Shown: positions 14,178 to 21,215 of the stretch, piece by piece
Numbering within the stretch: position 1 is the first letter of the stretch
How the letters are laid out: each line of letters opens with the position of its first letter
Virus record (IMG/VR): IMGVR_UViG_3300008952_000317
Coordinates: 1 to 23,101 of that record
From: a virus
Direction: 5' to 3' (one strand)
DNA length: 23,101 nucleotides
Translations under genes and position numbers: made by a program
The notes under the pieces: model-generated
Told to the model about the DNA's origin: nothing
Database searches by the model: none
What the model saw: only the letters and a program-made list of their open reading frames with translations

Positions 14178-14723
14178 ATGAGTGACAAAACCTTACTAAA
14201 CGAAGGTACTATTCGTCGATTTATGAAATTAGCTGAAATTGAACCTCTCACTAATCCATTCGTAGATCGTTTGAATGAAGAAATATATGAAGACGTAGAG
14301 AATCTTGAGGAACAAGATGACGAAGGAATGGACGTAGAGCTTGATGAGCCTGACATGGATGCAGAGCCTGATATGGGTGACATGGGAATGGACGCGGAAG
14401 AAGATCCCATGGACGATATGGGTGACATGGATGATGATCCAGCAGATGATCCAATGGAGGAACTTAAAACGGGCATTGCTAGTGCCGTGGGCGAGTATCT
14501 GGAGGATGCAATAGCCGATGGAACACTGGAGATTACCACAGGTGATGACATGGAAGCTGGCGACGAGCTTGATTTGGAAGCCGAGCCAACCGATGAACCA
14601 GACGTAGGCGTAGACGCAGAGGTTGATGTCGATGTCGAAGAAGAGCCAGAAGAGTTGGAAGAAAAAGCCCTTGTAGCAGAGGTTGCTCGACGAGTCACAA
14701 AAAGAATTCTAGCTTCTCGATAA
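14178..14723 (+). CDS. Highly acidic protein with basic helical ends
   Basis: The 181-aa product has three parts. A short N-terminal helix (LLNEGTIRRFMKLAEIEPL, about 5-23) and a basic C-terminal helix (LVAEVARRVTKRILASR) flank a long Asp/Glu/Met/Gly-rich stretch (about 42-160) that looks disordered. The acidic part includes a 16-nt direct repeat (14370-14385 and 14415-14430). Its charge is very negative. This layout is reminiscent of phage scaffold-core or DNA-mimic type proteins, and it stands just upstream of a ClpP-fold protease, but neither role is shown. The ATG at 14178 has AAGGAG upstream (14164-14169). The gap before it (14120-14177) contains the ACTAATTA-type motif described in the findings. 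There are no cysteines. Confidence 0.75.
   Translation: MSDKTLLNEGTIRRFMKLAEIEPLTNPFVDRLNEEIYEDVENLEEQDDEGMDVELDEPDMDAEPDMGDMGMDAEEDPMDDMGDMDDDPADDPMEELKTGIASAVGEYLEDAIADGTLEITTGDDMEAGDELDLEAEPTDEPDVGVDAEVDVDVEEEPEELEEKALVAEVARRVTKRILASR
14370..14430. repeat. Direct repeat within the acidic gene
   Basis: The 16-base word GATATGGGTGACATGG occurs at 14370-14385 and again at 14415-14430, exactly 45 nt (15 codons) apart and in frame. It encodes a repeated Asp-Met-Gly-Asp-Met pattern within the acidic stretch. It suggests that the acidic part grew by duplication. Confidence 0.8.
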
Positions 14724-14767
14724 ATTTATACTCTATCTTCAGCACACCTCAACGGAGCAAGTAACTT

Positions 14768-15181
14768 ATGTGGGAATTTTTTTGGTTTTTCCTTGGCGCG
14801 TTCTTTTATAAATTTTTAGCTTATATTTTAGGTGTCGCTCAGAAGGGACGCTTCGTAAACGATATCAGACTGCTTGCTCTCCAGTTATTGGGTCAGGCTA
14901 TGATGGAATTGGCCACGGTTAGGACTTTGAGAGGCAACGCGATTAGAAGAGATAATTCATTGTCTGATGAAGAGAGCAAACTGATTGAAAATGATGATGA
15001 GCTATTTTTTGACAAATGGAAGAGAGACGCTGTTGAAAAATTGAACAGTTCTGTCCCGCCCGTGTATAAGCCGTATGTTGACGTAAAAGATTGGGAAGAG
15101 GTAACACAAATTTTAATTGATTGTCATGATTATTCCCTTACAAGAAGTAGAGAAAGGGGACTAAATGATGAGCGATACTAA
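14768..15181 (+). CDS. Membrane-anchored protein of unknown function
   Basis: The 137-aa product begins with one hydrophobic segment (about 2-22: WEFFWFFLGAFFYKFLAYIL) that looks like a membrane anchor without a cleavage site. The rest is a soluble, charged domain with a helix (FVNDIRLLALQLLGQAMMELATV), an acidic turn and a final Asp/Arg-rich helix. I do not recognise it. It overlaps the ClpP-like gene by 17 nt and may be translationally coupled to it, which could tie it to head assembly at a membrane or to a different process. CGGAG (14753-14757) lies about 10 nt before the ATG. Few cysteines are present, so a disulphide role is unlikely. Confidence 0.8.
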   Translation: MWEFFWFFLGAFFYKFLAYILGVAQKGRFVNDIRLLALQLLGQAMMELATVRTLRGNAIRRDNSLSDEESKLIENDDELFFDKWKRDAVEKLNSSVPPVYKPYVDVKDWEEVTQILIDCHDYSLTRSRERGLNDERY

Positions 15182-15785
15182 AGATAACAAAGAGACAGAA
15201 CAAGAAAAAGATACTTTAAGAATTAGCCTTTCCGACCTTGCCCCGCCCGAAGCCCCCCAAACGAAAACAATTGCCCTTTTTGGAGACCTAGATGAAGAAG
15301 CTGTTGAAAATGTTTGTATGGCCCTTGTTACTCTAAAAGATTATTGTTCTAAAGAGAAAACAGAAGAAGAAAATACTATTAATTTTTGCATTTCAACTTG
15401 GGGCGGCGATGCACTGGGGATGTTTGCGATTTATGATCTTATGCGCATGGTAAAAAAAGATTGTCCGATAAGCACATTTGCCATTGGAAAAGTAATGTCC
15501 GCTGGTGTACTGTTGTTAGCTGCAGGCACGAAAGGAAAGAGAAAAATTGGTAAGAATACAAGAATTATGATACACTCTATACGAGGTGGACACTACGGCC
15601 CAGTCCATCTTCTAGAAAATGAAATGAAAGAGACTAGATGGGTGCAGGAACAACACATAAATGCCATAGTGGCAGAGACAAACCTCACAAAGCGCGACTT
15701 GAAAAAAATGTTAGATAAAAAAGTTGATGTCTATCTGAACGCCGAAGAGGCGGTTAAGATGGGCATAGCTGATATTATCATATAA
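15165..15785 (+). CDS. ClpP-fold serine protease
   Basis: A serine protease of the ClpP/crotonase fold, 206 aa. The triad reads S112 in GKVMSAGVLLLAAGTKGKR (the ClpP nucleophile strand GQAASMGAVLLAAG), H137 in RIMIHSIRGG and D188 in KKVDVYLNAEEA, whose ending EAVKMGIAD equals the ClpP EAVEYGLVD. The first ~35 residues are charged and Pro-rich and lack homology. In phages, ClpP-like proteases next to structural genes are generally prohead maturation proteases, but this one lacks a fused scaffold domain. ATG 15165 and 15168 are both possible starts; AGGGG (15157-15161) favours the second slightly. It overlaps the membrane protein by 17 nt and is followed after 18 nt by the 537-aa protein. A free ClpP-like protease acting on host proteins is the alternative. 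Confidence 0.9.
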   Translation: MMSDTKDNKETEQEKDTLRISLSDLAPPEAPQTKTIALFGDLDEEAVENVCMALVTLKDYCSKEKTEEENTINFCISTWGGDALGMFAIYDLMRMVKKDCPISTFAIGKVMSAGVLLLAAGTKGKRKIGKNTRIMIHSIRGGHYGPVHLLENEMKETRWVQEQHINAIVAETNLTKRDLKKMLDKKVDVYLNAEEAVKMGIADIII

Positions 15786-15803
15786 AGGGGACTATTTACT
15801 TGT

Positions 15804-17417
15804 ATGGCTACAATTGATAATCTAATAAGCAAATACTTTGAACCAAAACAACCCGTTGGCTTAGAATCTCTCCTTGAGATGATTCAAGGAGCGAGGTTCC
15901 ACGATGACTCCATAAACGAAGAGGAGCAAATCGTTGAACAGGAAATGAGTACCGAACTTTCTGGTATTCCCGAGATTGGTGTTTCAGAATTGGGCTGGGC
16001 AGGTTTGAGGACCGGCGATGCTGGCCCCATTCCATCGGAACAAAGAGCACAGCTGGCAAATTTTTTAAACAATGTTGCCAAGGGTGGAGATCTACAAGAT
16101 AAGATTGCAAAGTTAGCTGAGTTTTATTCGATGAATGAAGAGACTATGAAAGAACTTCAAAGCACGAATCAAGCAGAAACTATTAGAAAGACGATGGGTT
16201 ATTTAACTTTTTATAAAACTTTAACTAAAATTATCACCAATTTTAATGCCTCTGCCGCAGGCTTTGCTTTTGAGTCTTTTCTTGGCGTTTTGCTTGGAGG
16301 CAATCAAATATCAACAGGTAACAAAACAATTGCCGACCTAACAACTGCCGATGGCACTCCCATCTCTTTAAAACTTTACAATGAGAAAACAGTACATGTC
16401 GGCGGTAGCTATACGGACTTGGTTAACGATTTAGTGCGAGAGCCAAATCTTATGCAATATGTTGTAGTCATGAAAAGTCTTGAAGGTGAAGGCTTAGATT
16501 TAGAAGGAACTTTGAAATTTTATAGATTTAATTTCACGTTAGACAATGTATATGAGATCTTAGGAGCAAGCCGTCACCCGGAGGTTTTACAACTCCCTAG
16601 CGGCTTTGTTAACAACCCAGAAGAGTTTAACATTGAACTTCCAGAATATATGTCCGCAGAAGAATCTGAGAAAATGTTTGTAGATGCGATTAAAAACTCT
16701 GTTCAAGATGCTGCCATGGCTGAGAGACTTTTACAGGCCGTTAACTGGGCAAAGAACCCAGCTATCTTTTCTTCACCCAGAAAACCCGGCTTTTCAAAGA
16801 TTAGCGTCGGCCAAGGTGGCCGCTCATGGAGACCTAGTTGGAGTGCACCACTGCTTAGGTTGCTGAAAAACTTTGCAGAAGAGGGCAATATCGAATCCAA
16901 TCAAGTATTGGATTACTTTGAGCTGATTTATAATGCCAATGAAGAGGTTCGTAAAAATCATATTGCAGTTAACAGTGCTCGAAGGGCAATTGTGAATAAA
17001 GTCCTCGGGGATAACTTTATAAGTTCCAGCCGCTCTGCGGAATTTTACGACACTTTATCTCCCCAGCTAAAGAAAATAGCCCTGCGAGTGTCTCGTGGCT
17101 TTATTAATACACACCAGTTCAGCATGAATAGGCGTGATGTCTTATATGTTCCTGATTCAGCACTGCCAGAAGGTCAGTCAGACGTAAAAATAGGTGAAAT
17201 TGAAATTGGTGCTTCAAGGATTCAAAGAATGATAGACGGTGTTAGAAACGTGATCAACACGGCGATTTTTGACATTTTCAACAACTTGAAGCTTTTGACG
17301 ACCAATATTCAAGGTTATTTTGCTGGTGGAATGGAAGATGACAAACTTGCCGACACCGCCATTCAGGCGTCAACGCAAATTAGTGAAAAGACCACACAAA
17401 TAAAATCTGAAAAATAA
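15804..17417 (+). CDS. Large protein with possible PD-(D/E)xK core
   Basis: The 537-aa product has no name I can give. The N-terminal ~50 residues are acidic (INEEEQIVEQEMSTE). At 150-200 lies the most readable block: E157 in a helix (AFESFLGVLLGG), D178 (IADLTTADG; also D183), and S188-L189-K190 (PISLKLY). That spacing resembles the PD-(D/E)xK nuclease fold (helix E, strand D, SxK). A VGGSYTDLVNDL segment follows. The C-terminal half is helical (about 330-470) with a final region rich in Gln/Thr/Ser. A structural or portal-associated head protein is possible, since the block lies with the ClpP protease. The start ATG 15804 follows AAGGGG at 15785-15790 at a long spacing of about 13. The nuclease reading is tentative, as the DxE/ExK acid is replaced by Ser. 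Confidence 0.75.
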   Translation: MATIDNLISKYFEPKQPVGLESLLEMIQGARFHDDSINEEEQIVEQEMSTELSGIPEIGVSELGWAGLRTGDAGPIPSEQRAQLANFLNNVAKGGDLQDKIAKLAEFYSMNEETMKELQSTNQAETIRKTMGYLTFYKTLTKIITNFNASAAGFAFESFLGVLLGGNQISTGNKTIADLTTADGTPISLKLYNEKTVHVGGSYTDLVNDLVREPNLMQYVVVMKSLEGEGLDLEGTLKFYRFNFTLDNVYEILGASRHPEVLQLPSGFVNNPEEFNIELPEYMSAEESEKMFVDAIKNSVQDAAMAERLLQAVNWAKNPAIFSSPRKPGFSKISVGQGGRSWRPSWSAPLLRLLKNFAEEGNIESNQVLDYFELIYNANEEVRKNHIAVNSARRAIVNKVLGDNFISSSRSAEFYDTLSPQLKKIALRVSRGFINTHQFSMNRRDVLYVPDSALPEGQSDVKIGEIEIGASRIQRMIDGVRNVINTAIFDIFNNLKLLTTNIQGYFAGGMEDDKLADTAIQASTQISEKTTQIKSEK

Positions 17418-17420
17418 CAC

Positions 17421-17449
17421 TTGACAAAGTTATAATTGTTTTCTATAAT
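17421..17449 (+). promoter_or_regulatory. Consensus sigma70 promoter for groEL
   Basis: A TTGACA (17421-17426) and a TATAAT (17444-17449), both exact consensus hexamers, are separated by 17 nt. Transcription would start near 17456, and the groEL ATG is at 17473 with AGAGGT at 17462-17467. It lies in the 55-nt gap after the 537-aa gene, so it is outside any open frame. No T-run hairpin stops the upstream message before it. Confidence 0.85.
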
Positions 17450-17472
17450 TTATTAAAATACAGAGGTACCAC

Positions 17473-19050
17473 ATGAAACAGTTTAGTAGTTCTAATACCC
17501 TTAGAGGTAAATTGGAAGAAGGTATGCGCATTGTTGCGCAAAATGTAGCTTCTACGCTTGGGCCGAAGGGAAGAACGGTGATTCTTCATCGGAAAGACAA
17601 AATGCCATTTGCAACCAAAGATGGAGTAACAGTGGCCAAGTTTATAGACTTGGAAGATCCATTCGAGAATACTGGTGCACAAATCGTAAAACAAGCAGCA
17701 GAAAAAACAAATCAAGAAGCTGGTGATGGGACCACAACGACAACGGTCTTAACCTATGCAATGTATCGCGAAGCTCAAAAATATTTAACCTCTGGTGCCC
17801 CTCCAATAGAATTAAAGAAAGGGATGGAATTGGCTATAGAATATCTGGTTAAAGAAATTGAGAATTCAGCAACGCCGGTCAAGTCGCTGGAAGACGTTGA
17901 GAACATTGCAACTATTTCTGCAAACGGGGACAAAACAATTGGAAAGCTTGTAGCCAAAGCAATAGACTTGGCTGGCAAGGACGGCTCTGTGACTATTGAA
18001 GATGCTCGCTCTATCGAGACGAGCCTTGATCTGGTAGAAGGCTTTAGGTTCAACTCAGGTTACCTAGCCTCTGCGTTCATTAATGAAGAGCAACGAGGAC
18101 TAGTTAAGTATAACGAGTCTTTGGTAATGGTAACAGACGAAAAGATAGAGTCTGTAGAAGAAATGCTTCCTGCCCTAGAGATTGCCTCTCGGGAGGGAAG
18201 ACCCTTTGTTATCGTCGCAGAGGACATTCAAGACCAAGCCCTCGCAGCTTTAATAATGAATGCAATGCGTGGAACTATGCGCGTCGTAGGGATAAAAGCT
18301 CCAAACTATGGCGAGGAACGCAGAAATACACTTAAGGATTTGGCCCTTTCAGTGGGCGCTACATTTATTTCAAGGGAGCAAGGGGTCTCTTTGAAGGAAG
18401 TTAAGCTAACAGACTTTGGAGAAATTAAAAAACTTGAAGTGAGTAAAAATTTAACCACCATGGTTGGAGGTTCCGGAGACTTAGAATTAATTGAAAAAGA
18501 GATTGACAAATTAAAAGCAATAATGCAAGATACAGATAGCATGACAGAGTGTGAGAAACTACAGGAGAGAATTACGAGGCTTGCCTCCGGCGTATCTGTA
18601 ATTAGAGTCGGCGGCGCCACAGAAATTGAGATGATTGAAAAACGCCACCGTGTTGCAGACTCGCTGGAAGCTGTTCGCTCTGCCCAGCTGGAGGGTATTC
18701 TCCCCGGCGGCGCCTCGTTCCTAGCTCAACAATCTAAAAAATTGTTTAAAAAACTTGAATCTGAAACTGAGAATGAGTGGCAATCTATGGGAATAAAAAT
18801 TATAGAGCAGTCCATAAAAGAACCGCTCAAGCAAATGGCATTGAACGCAGGGGAGTCTGTTGATATTATACTGGACAAGGTAGAAAATGGCAAAAAGGGA
18901 ATGGGCTATGACTTCAAGATAGGAAAACCTGTCAACGTACTCAACGCAGGTATCATTGATCCAGCAAGAGTGACACGATGTGCCCTTCAAAATGCTGTCT
19001 CTGTTGCTGGTACACTTATTTCATCTAATTATGCGATTATTGAGAGCTAA
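17473..19050 (+). CDS. groEL: GroEL-type chaperonin (Cpn60)
   Basis: ATP-driven folding chamber protein, expected to form a ring of seven or fourteen subunits in the cytoplasm and assist phage protein folding. The 525-aa product has the ATP-binding motifs: LGPKGRTV (29-36), D50 in TKDGVTV, and GDGTTTTTV at 84-92 with D85. The catalytic Asp, D396 (RVADSLEAVRSA), equals E. coli D398. The apical domain has GYLASAFIN (196-204): the E. coli Tyr199 and Phe204 equivalents are kept, but Tyr203 is replaced by Ala201. It also has the conserved AEDIQDQALAALIMNAMRG stretch. The C-terminus ends at SSNYAIIES and lacks the GGM-repeat tail of E. coli GroEL (548 aa). An exact-consensus sigma70 promoter lies directly upstream. 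There is no groES beside it; the GroES-like gene is 14 kb upstream. A phage enzyme, not a host fragment, is indicated by the surrounding gene density. Confidence 0.97.
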   Translation: MKQFSSSNTLRGKLEEGMRIVAQNVASTLGPKGRTVILHRKDKMPFATKDGVTVAKFIDLEDPFENTGAQIVKQAAEKTNQEAGDGTTTTTVLTYAMYREAQKYLTSGAPPIELKKGMELAIEYLVKEIENSATPVKSLEDVENIATISANGDKTIGKLVAKAIDLAGKDGSVTIEDARSIETSLDLVEGFRFNSGYLASAFINEEQRGLVKYNESLVMVTDEKIESVEEMLPALEIASREGRPFVIVAEDIQDQALAALIMNAMRGTMRVVGIKAPNYGEERRNTLKDLALSVGATFISREQGVSLKEVKLTDFGEIKKLEVSKNLTTMVGGSGDLELIEKEIDKLKAIMQDTDSMTECEKLQERITRLASGVSVIRVGGATEIEMIEKRHRVADSLEAVRSAQLEGILPGGASFLAQQSKKLFKKLESETENEWQSMGIKIIEQSIKEPLKQMALNAGESVDIILDKVENGKKGMGYDFKIGKPVNVLNAGIIDPARVTRCALQNAVSVAGTLISSNYAIIES

Positions 19051-19099
19051 GATTCTTAAGCAAACTATTTAATGTTACAGTGCACCACCGGAGTAAAAA

Positions 19100-19384
19100 A
19101 TGGCTGACAAATCAATAGTAGACGGCGCTTTAGCTATCATGGAATTGAATGGCAAACTTGATATTATGATGCAAAACATCAATACGGTCAAAGACAAACA
19201 AGAAGAAATGGCCGAAGACATCAGCCAGATCAAACAAGCAGTTTATCATCCCGATTCTGGACTTTACGCAAGATTGAGGGAATTAGAACAATGGAAAGAA
19301 ACATCATCTCGTTTGCTCTGGATGATAATCACATCAGTTATAACACTTACTGTTGCCACCATCTATAAGGCAACATTTGTATAA
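19100..19384 (+). CDS. Coiled-coil protein with C-terminal TM segment
   Basis: The 94-aa product has a long N-terminal helix with heptad-like spacing (about 8-48), then YHPDSGLYARLRELEQWKE, and a C-terminal hydrophobic segment (about 72-90: LLWMIITSVITLTVATIYK) ending a few residues before the stop. It resembles XhlA-like hemolysin/holin-associated proteins of phages in layout: coiled coil first, single membrane span last. A role with lysis or the membrane side of assembly is possible, but it is not next to the endolysin block. CCGGAG (19089-19094) precedes the ATG by about 5 nt. The 49-nt gap before it shows no terminator. Confidence 0.8.
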   Translation: MADKSIVDGALAIMELNGKLDIMMQNINTVKDKQEEMAEDISQIKQAVYHPDSGLYARLRELEQWKETSSRLLWMIITSVITLTVATIYKATFV

Positions 19385-19396
19385 AAGAGAGGAAAA

Positions 19397-19711
19397 ATGA
19401 AAGTAAATATCTCCTATTCGGTGGACTTGGAAGAAGTATTATCAAGTGCTTTTTCTTTGTATAAGAAAGAAGTTGCTTCGGCAGAAAAAGCACACGAAGA
19501 ACTTCAGGAAAAAGCAGGAACCACTTTTGAAGATGACAATTTAATTGAAGTTCTTCAGGCCATCAAGAAATACCTTGACTCGTCTAAAAGATTTAATGAT
19601 AAACTCCTTGAAATAAACAATATTTTGGTTGGCTATGCGCAGATTCGTTACTCACAGGAGCAAGAGGGCCAAAGGACACCAGAACCGCAGAGAGAAGCGG
19701 AAAATGATTAA
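19397..19711 (+). CDS. Hypothetical helical protein
   Basis: I do not recognise this 104-aa protein. It starts with a short strand (KVNISYSVDLEEV) and is otherwise helical and charged, with a Glu/Lys/Ala-rich stretch at about 22-45 and a Gln/Glu/Pro-rich tail (EGQRTPEPQREAEND). There is no membrane segment, no cysteine and no catalytic motif. GAGAGG lies directly upstream of the ATG at 19397, 12 nt after the previous stop. The stop overlaps the next start by 8 nt. Its place in a run of small genes suggests it is part of the same transcript as groEL or of the gene set around it. Confidence 0.75.
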   Translation: MKVNISYSVDLEEVLSSAFSLYKKEVASAEKAHEELQEKAGTTFEDDNLIEVLQAIKKYLDSSKRFNDKLLEINNILVGYAQIRYSQEQEGQRTPEPQREAEND

Positions 19712-19964
19712 TTTTAACGTTGGCGATTTGGTGTGGATTCTGGAGGGTTCTCTAGGCCACAGCGATGCTTACTACTCGGTGATTCCTCACTACAAAACAA
19801 AGAAGCCAAATTATGGTGTTGTAACAAAACAAAAAGATTCTTCAGACGGTTTAATCAAAGTGTCTTTCTGGGATGAAACAAAGAAGAATTTACTTTTTAA
19901 AGAAAAAAGTCTTAGAAAACATGAAATGGAGGTCAATCATGATAAAGCTTATAGAAGTTGTTAA
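19704..19964 (+). CDS. Small hypothetical protein, SH3-barrel-like
   Basis: The 86-aa product begins at ATG 19704, 8 nt inside the previous gene. A frame from 19629 would add 25 residues encoded within that gene, so the shorter start is preferred. It is made of short strands: NVGDLVWIL, then GHSDAYYSVI, YGVVTKQ, LIKVSFWDE and a basic end. A small beta-barrel such as an SH3- or KOW-like fold is conceivable from the VGDLVW / GVV / IKVSFW spacing, but I have no firm match. It overlaps the next gene by 26 nt. Confidence 0.65.
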   Translation: MINFNVGDLVWILEGSLGHSDAYYSVIPHYKTKKPNYGVVTKQKDSSDGLIKVSFWDETKKNLLFKEKSLRKHEMEVNHDKAYRSC

Positions 19965-20205
19965 AGATATTGGGAGGATTAGTCTTAGAGATGTTTTTGT
20001 AAACCCCAAGCATGTCGTTTATCTACGTGAAGACAACTTAACAAAAAACTATGTTAATGAAAACAAAAATTCAAATTTTGATGACAATCAAATTTTTACG
20101 AAATTATTCATTCAAAATGGCTCCGGCGGTACTGAATTCGTTGTTGTTGGAGATCCGAACCTGATTGAGTCGAAACTGAAAGGAAAAACATTGCTAAATG
20201 GATGA
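19939..20205 (+). CDS. Small hypothetical beta-rich protein
   Basis: The 88-aa product starts at ATG 19939, chosen because GGAGGT at 19928-19933 sits five bases upstream. An upstream frame from 19873 would add 22 residues from within the previous gene. The protein has strands with polar loops: IKLIEVVKDIGRISLRDVFV, NPKHVVYLRED, then a polar loop (NENKNSNFDDNQ), TKLFIQNG and EFVVVGDP. The NPKHVVYL...TKLFIQNG...FVVVGD pattern is loosely like the FlbD-type fold, which is only a shape impression. Function unknown. It overlaps the glutaredoxin gene by 8 nt. Confidence 0.7.
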   Translation: MIKLIEVVKDIGRISLRDVFVNPKHVVYLREDNLTKNYVNENKNSNFDDNQIFTKLFIQNGSGGTEFVVVGDPNLIESKLKGKTLLNG

Positions 20206-20455
20206 CCATTACTACGTTTGGGCATTATCTGATTGTCCCTTTTGTCTACAGGCCGTTGAGGAGCTTGTAAAACAGAAAACTTTCTTCTCTACTTTTGTAA
20301 TGGATGAACAACGAGATGAACTAAACGCGCTTAAGAAGGCTCGCGAGTGGAGTACGGTTCCACTAATTGTTGTGAAAGAAGGAAATGGCAAAGAAAAATT
20401 GATTGGCGGATTCACTGATTTAAAAAAATGGTTTGAAACATCGGAGGAAAAATGA
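20198..20455 (+). CDS. Glutaredoxin-like thiol-disulphide oxidoreductase
   Basis: The 85-aa product has the thioredoxin-fold layout of a small glutaredoxin. The active site C13-P14-F15-C16 follows a strand (YYVWALSDCPFC), a cis-Pro motif T-V-P-L-I-V is near residue 53, and GGFTDLKKWF ends the protein, matching the GG[Y/F]xDL helix start. It would reduce disulphides with glutathione or NADPH systems. A likely partner is the class II ribonucleotide reductase at 1412, whose C-terminal C614/C619 pair needs reduction, though the genes are 17 kb apart. The ATG at 20198 overlaps the previous gene by 8 nt. It overlaps the next gene by four bases (ATGA). Confidence 0.88.
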   Translation: MDDHYYVWALSDCPFCLQAVEELVKQKTFFSTFVMDEQRDELNALKKAREWSTVPLIVVKEGNGKEKLIGGFTDLKKWFETSEEK

Positions 20456-20856
20456 TTGAGTGTGACTTACTACCCATTATAAAAAGATATTCTAGAACGG
20501 AAAGCAAGAAACCAAAGCATGGCATGTATTGCCAAAGTTGGTTTTGGGCGATAAAGGGATATGCAAAGAAAAAATGGGTTGTTTTGGTTAATATTGACTT
20601 GGATTACGAAGAGGCCAAAAAAGAATGTGAGGATGACGAAGCCATAGTCAAAAGATGCGTTGAGTTTCTCAACACCCCTCCAAAAAGTAAATATGGCAAG
20701 GTTAGAAAGAGAAAAGCGCTCTATGGAGATTTTGATCCCGAGCCGTATTCGTTCCAGATAAAAGAAGATGACAAAGGCAAGAAATATATTTTAGCTAGAT
20801 TGGTGACAAGCCAACAAAAAAATAAAAAGTTTCATGGTACCGGCCCCAGCATATGA
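20452..20856 (+). CDS. Hypothetical basic protein
   Basis: The 134-aa product is Lys-rich (about 20% Lys) with a hydrophobic/aromatic strand, GMYCQSWFWAIKGYAKKKWVVLVNIDLD, and a long charged region with PPKSKYGKVRKRK at about 77-89 that looks exposed. The C-terminal portion (FDPEPYSFQIKEDDKGKKYILARL) has beta-type spacing. No family is recognised and there is no catalytic motif; nucleic-acid binding would fit the charge. GGAGG (20442-20446) lies upstream and the start overlaps the previous stop (ATGA). The next gene overlaps by four bases. Confidence 0.7.
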   Translation: MIECDLLPIIKRYSRTESKKPKHGMYCQSWFWAIKGYAKKKWVVLVNIDLDYEEAKKECEDDEAIVKRCVEFLNTPPKSKYGKVRKRKALYGDFDPEPYSFQIKEDDKGKKYILARLVTSQQKNKKFHGTGPSI

Positions 20857-21200
20857 GCAAAAAAGTTGTCTACGCTCTGAAGAAGGCTGAACAAGAATAT
20901 TACCTAAGAGATCTATTAAACAAAAGAGACAAAGCCTTTTTCACACTTCGAGAAGTTTTTGATGATAAACAACCCGATGAGTGGGTAACTTTTTATTCTC
21001 TTCTCTGTGAATACATCGGCATACTTTACCATTTAGGGGACATTCTTGAGGACTTGGAACTCACTTGTGAATGGGATGACGAAAACAAACAGTGGATCAT
21101 GGGTCCGCAGTTAGCGATGCGAGTTTCTGTTTATCTTACTTCTGAGCGTACCTCCTACCGAGAATTATTATTCCACAATACCAGCCTTTCTTTACATTGA
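20853..21200 (+). CDS. Hypothetical helical protein
   Basis: The 115-aa product is not recognised. It has an N-terminal Lys-rich helix (KKVVYALKKAEQEYYLRDLL), an aromatic-rich middle (WVTFYSLLCEYIGILYHLGDIL) that could be buried, and a short acidic region (DLELTCEWDDENKQW). No strong membrane segment: the middle helix has too many charges at its edges. The start overlaps the previous stop (ATGA) and there is no Shine-Dalgarno, so it probably relies on coupling. It ends 15 nt before the 557-aa gene. Confidence 0.7.
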   Translation: MSKKVVYALKKAEQEYYLRDLLNKRDKAFFTLREVFDDKQPDEWVTFYSLLCEYIGILYHLGDILEDLELTCEWDDENKQWIMGPQLAMRVSVYLTSERTSYRELLFHNTSLSLH

Positions 21201-21215
21201 TAAACTAATTAATAC

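Noticed and set aside
14123-14698. A 191-codon minus-strand frame, very rich in Ser and Pro
   Set aside because: It is the mirror of the acidic-protein gene: GAT/GAA/GAC codons read in reverse give Ser/Pro/Phe codons. The plus-strand gene has a Shine-Dalgarno and tidy helical ends, so the minus frame is taken as chance.
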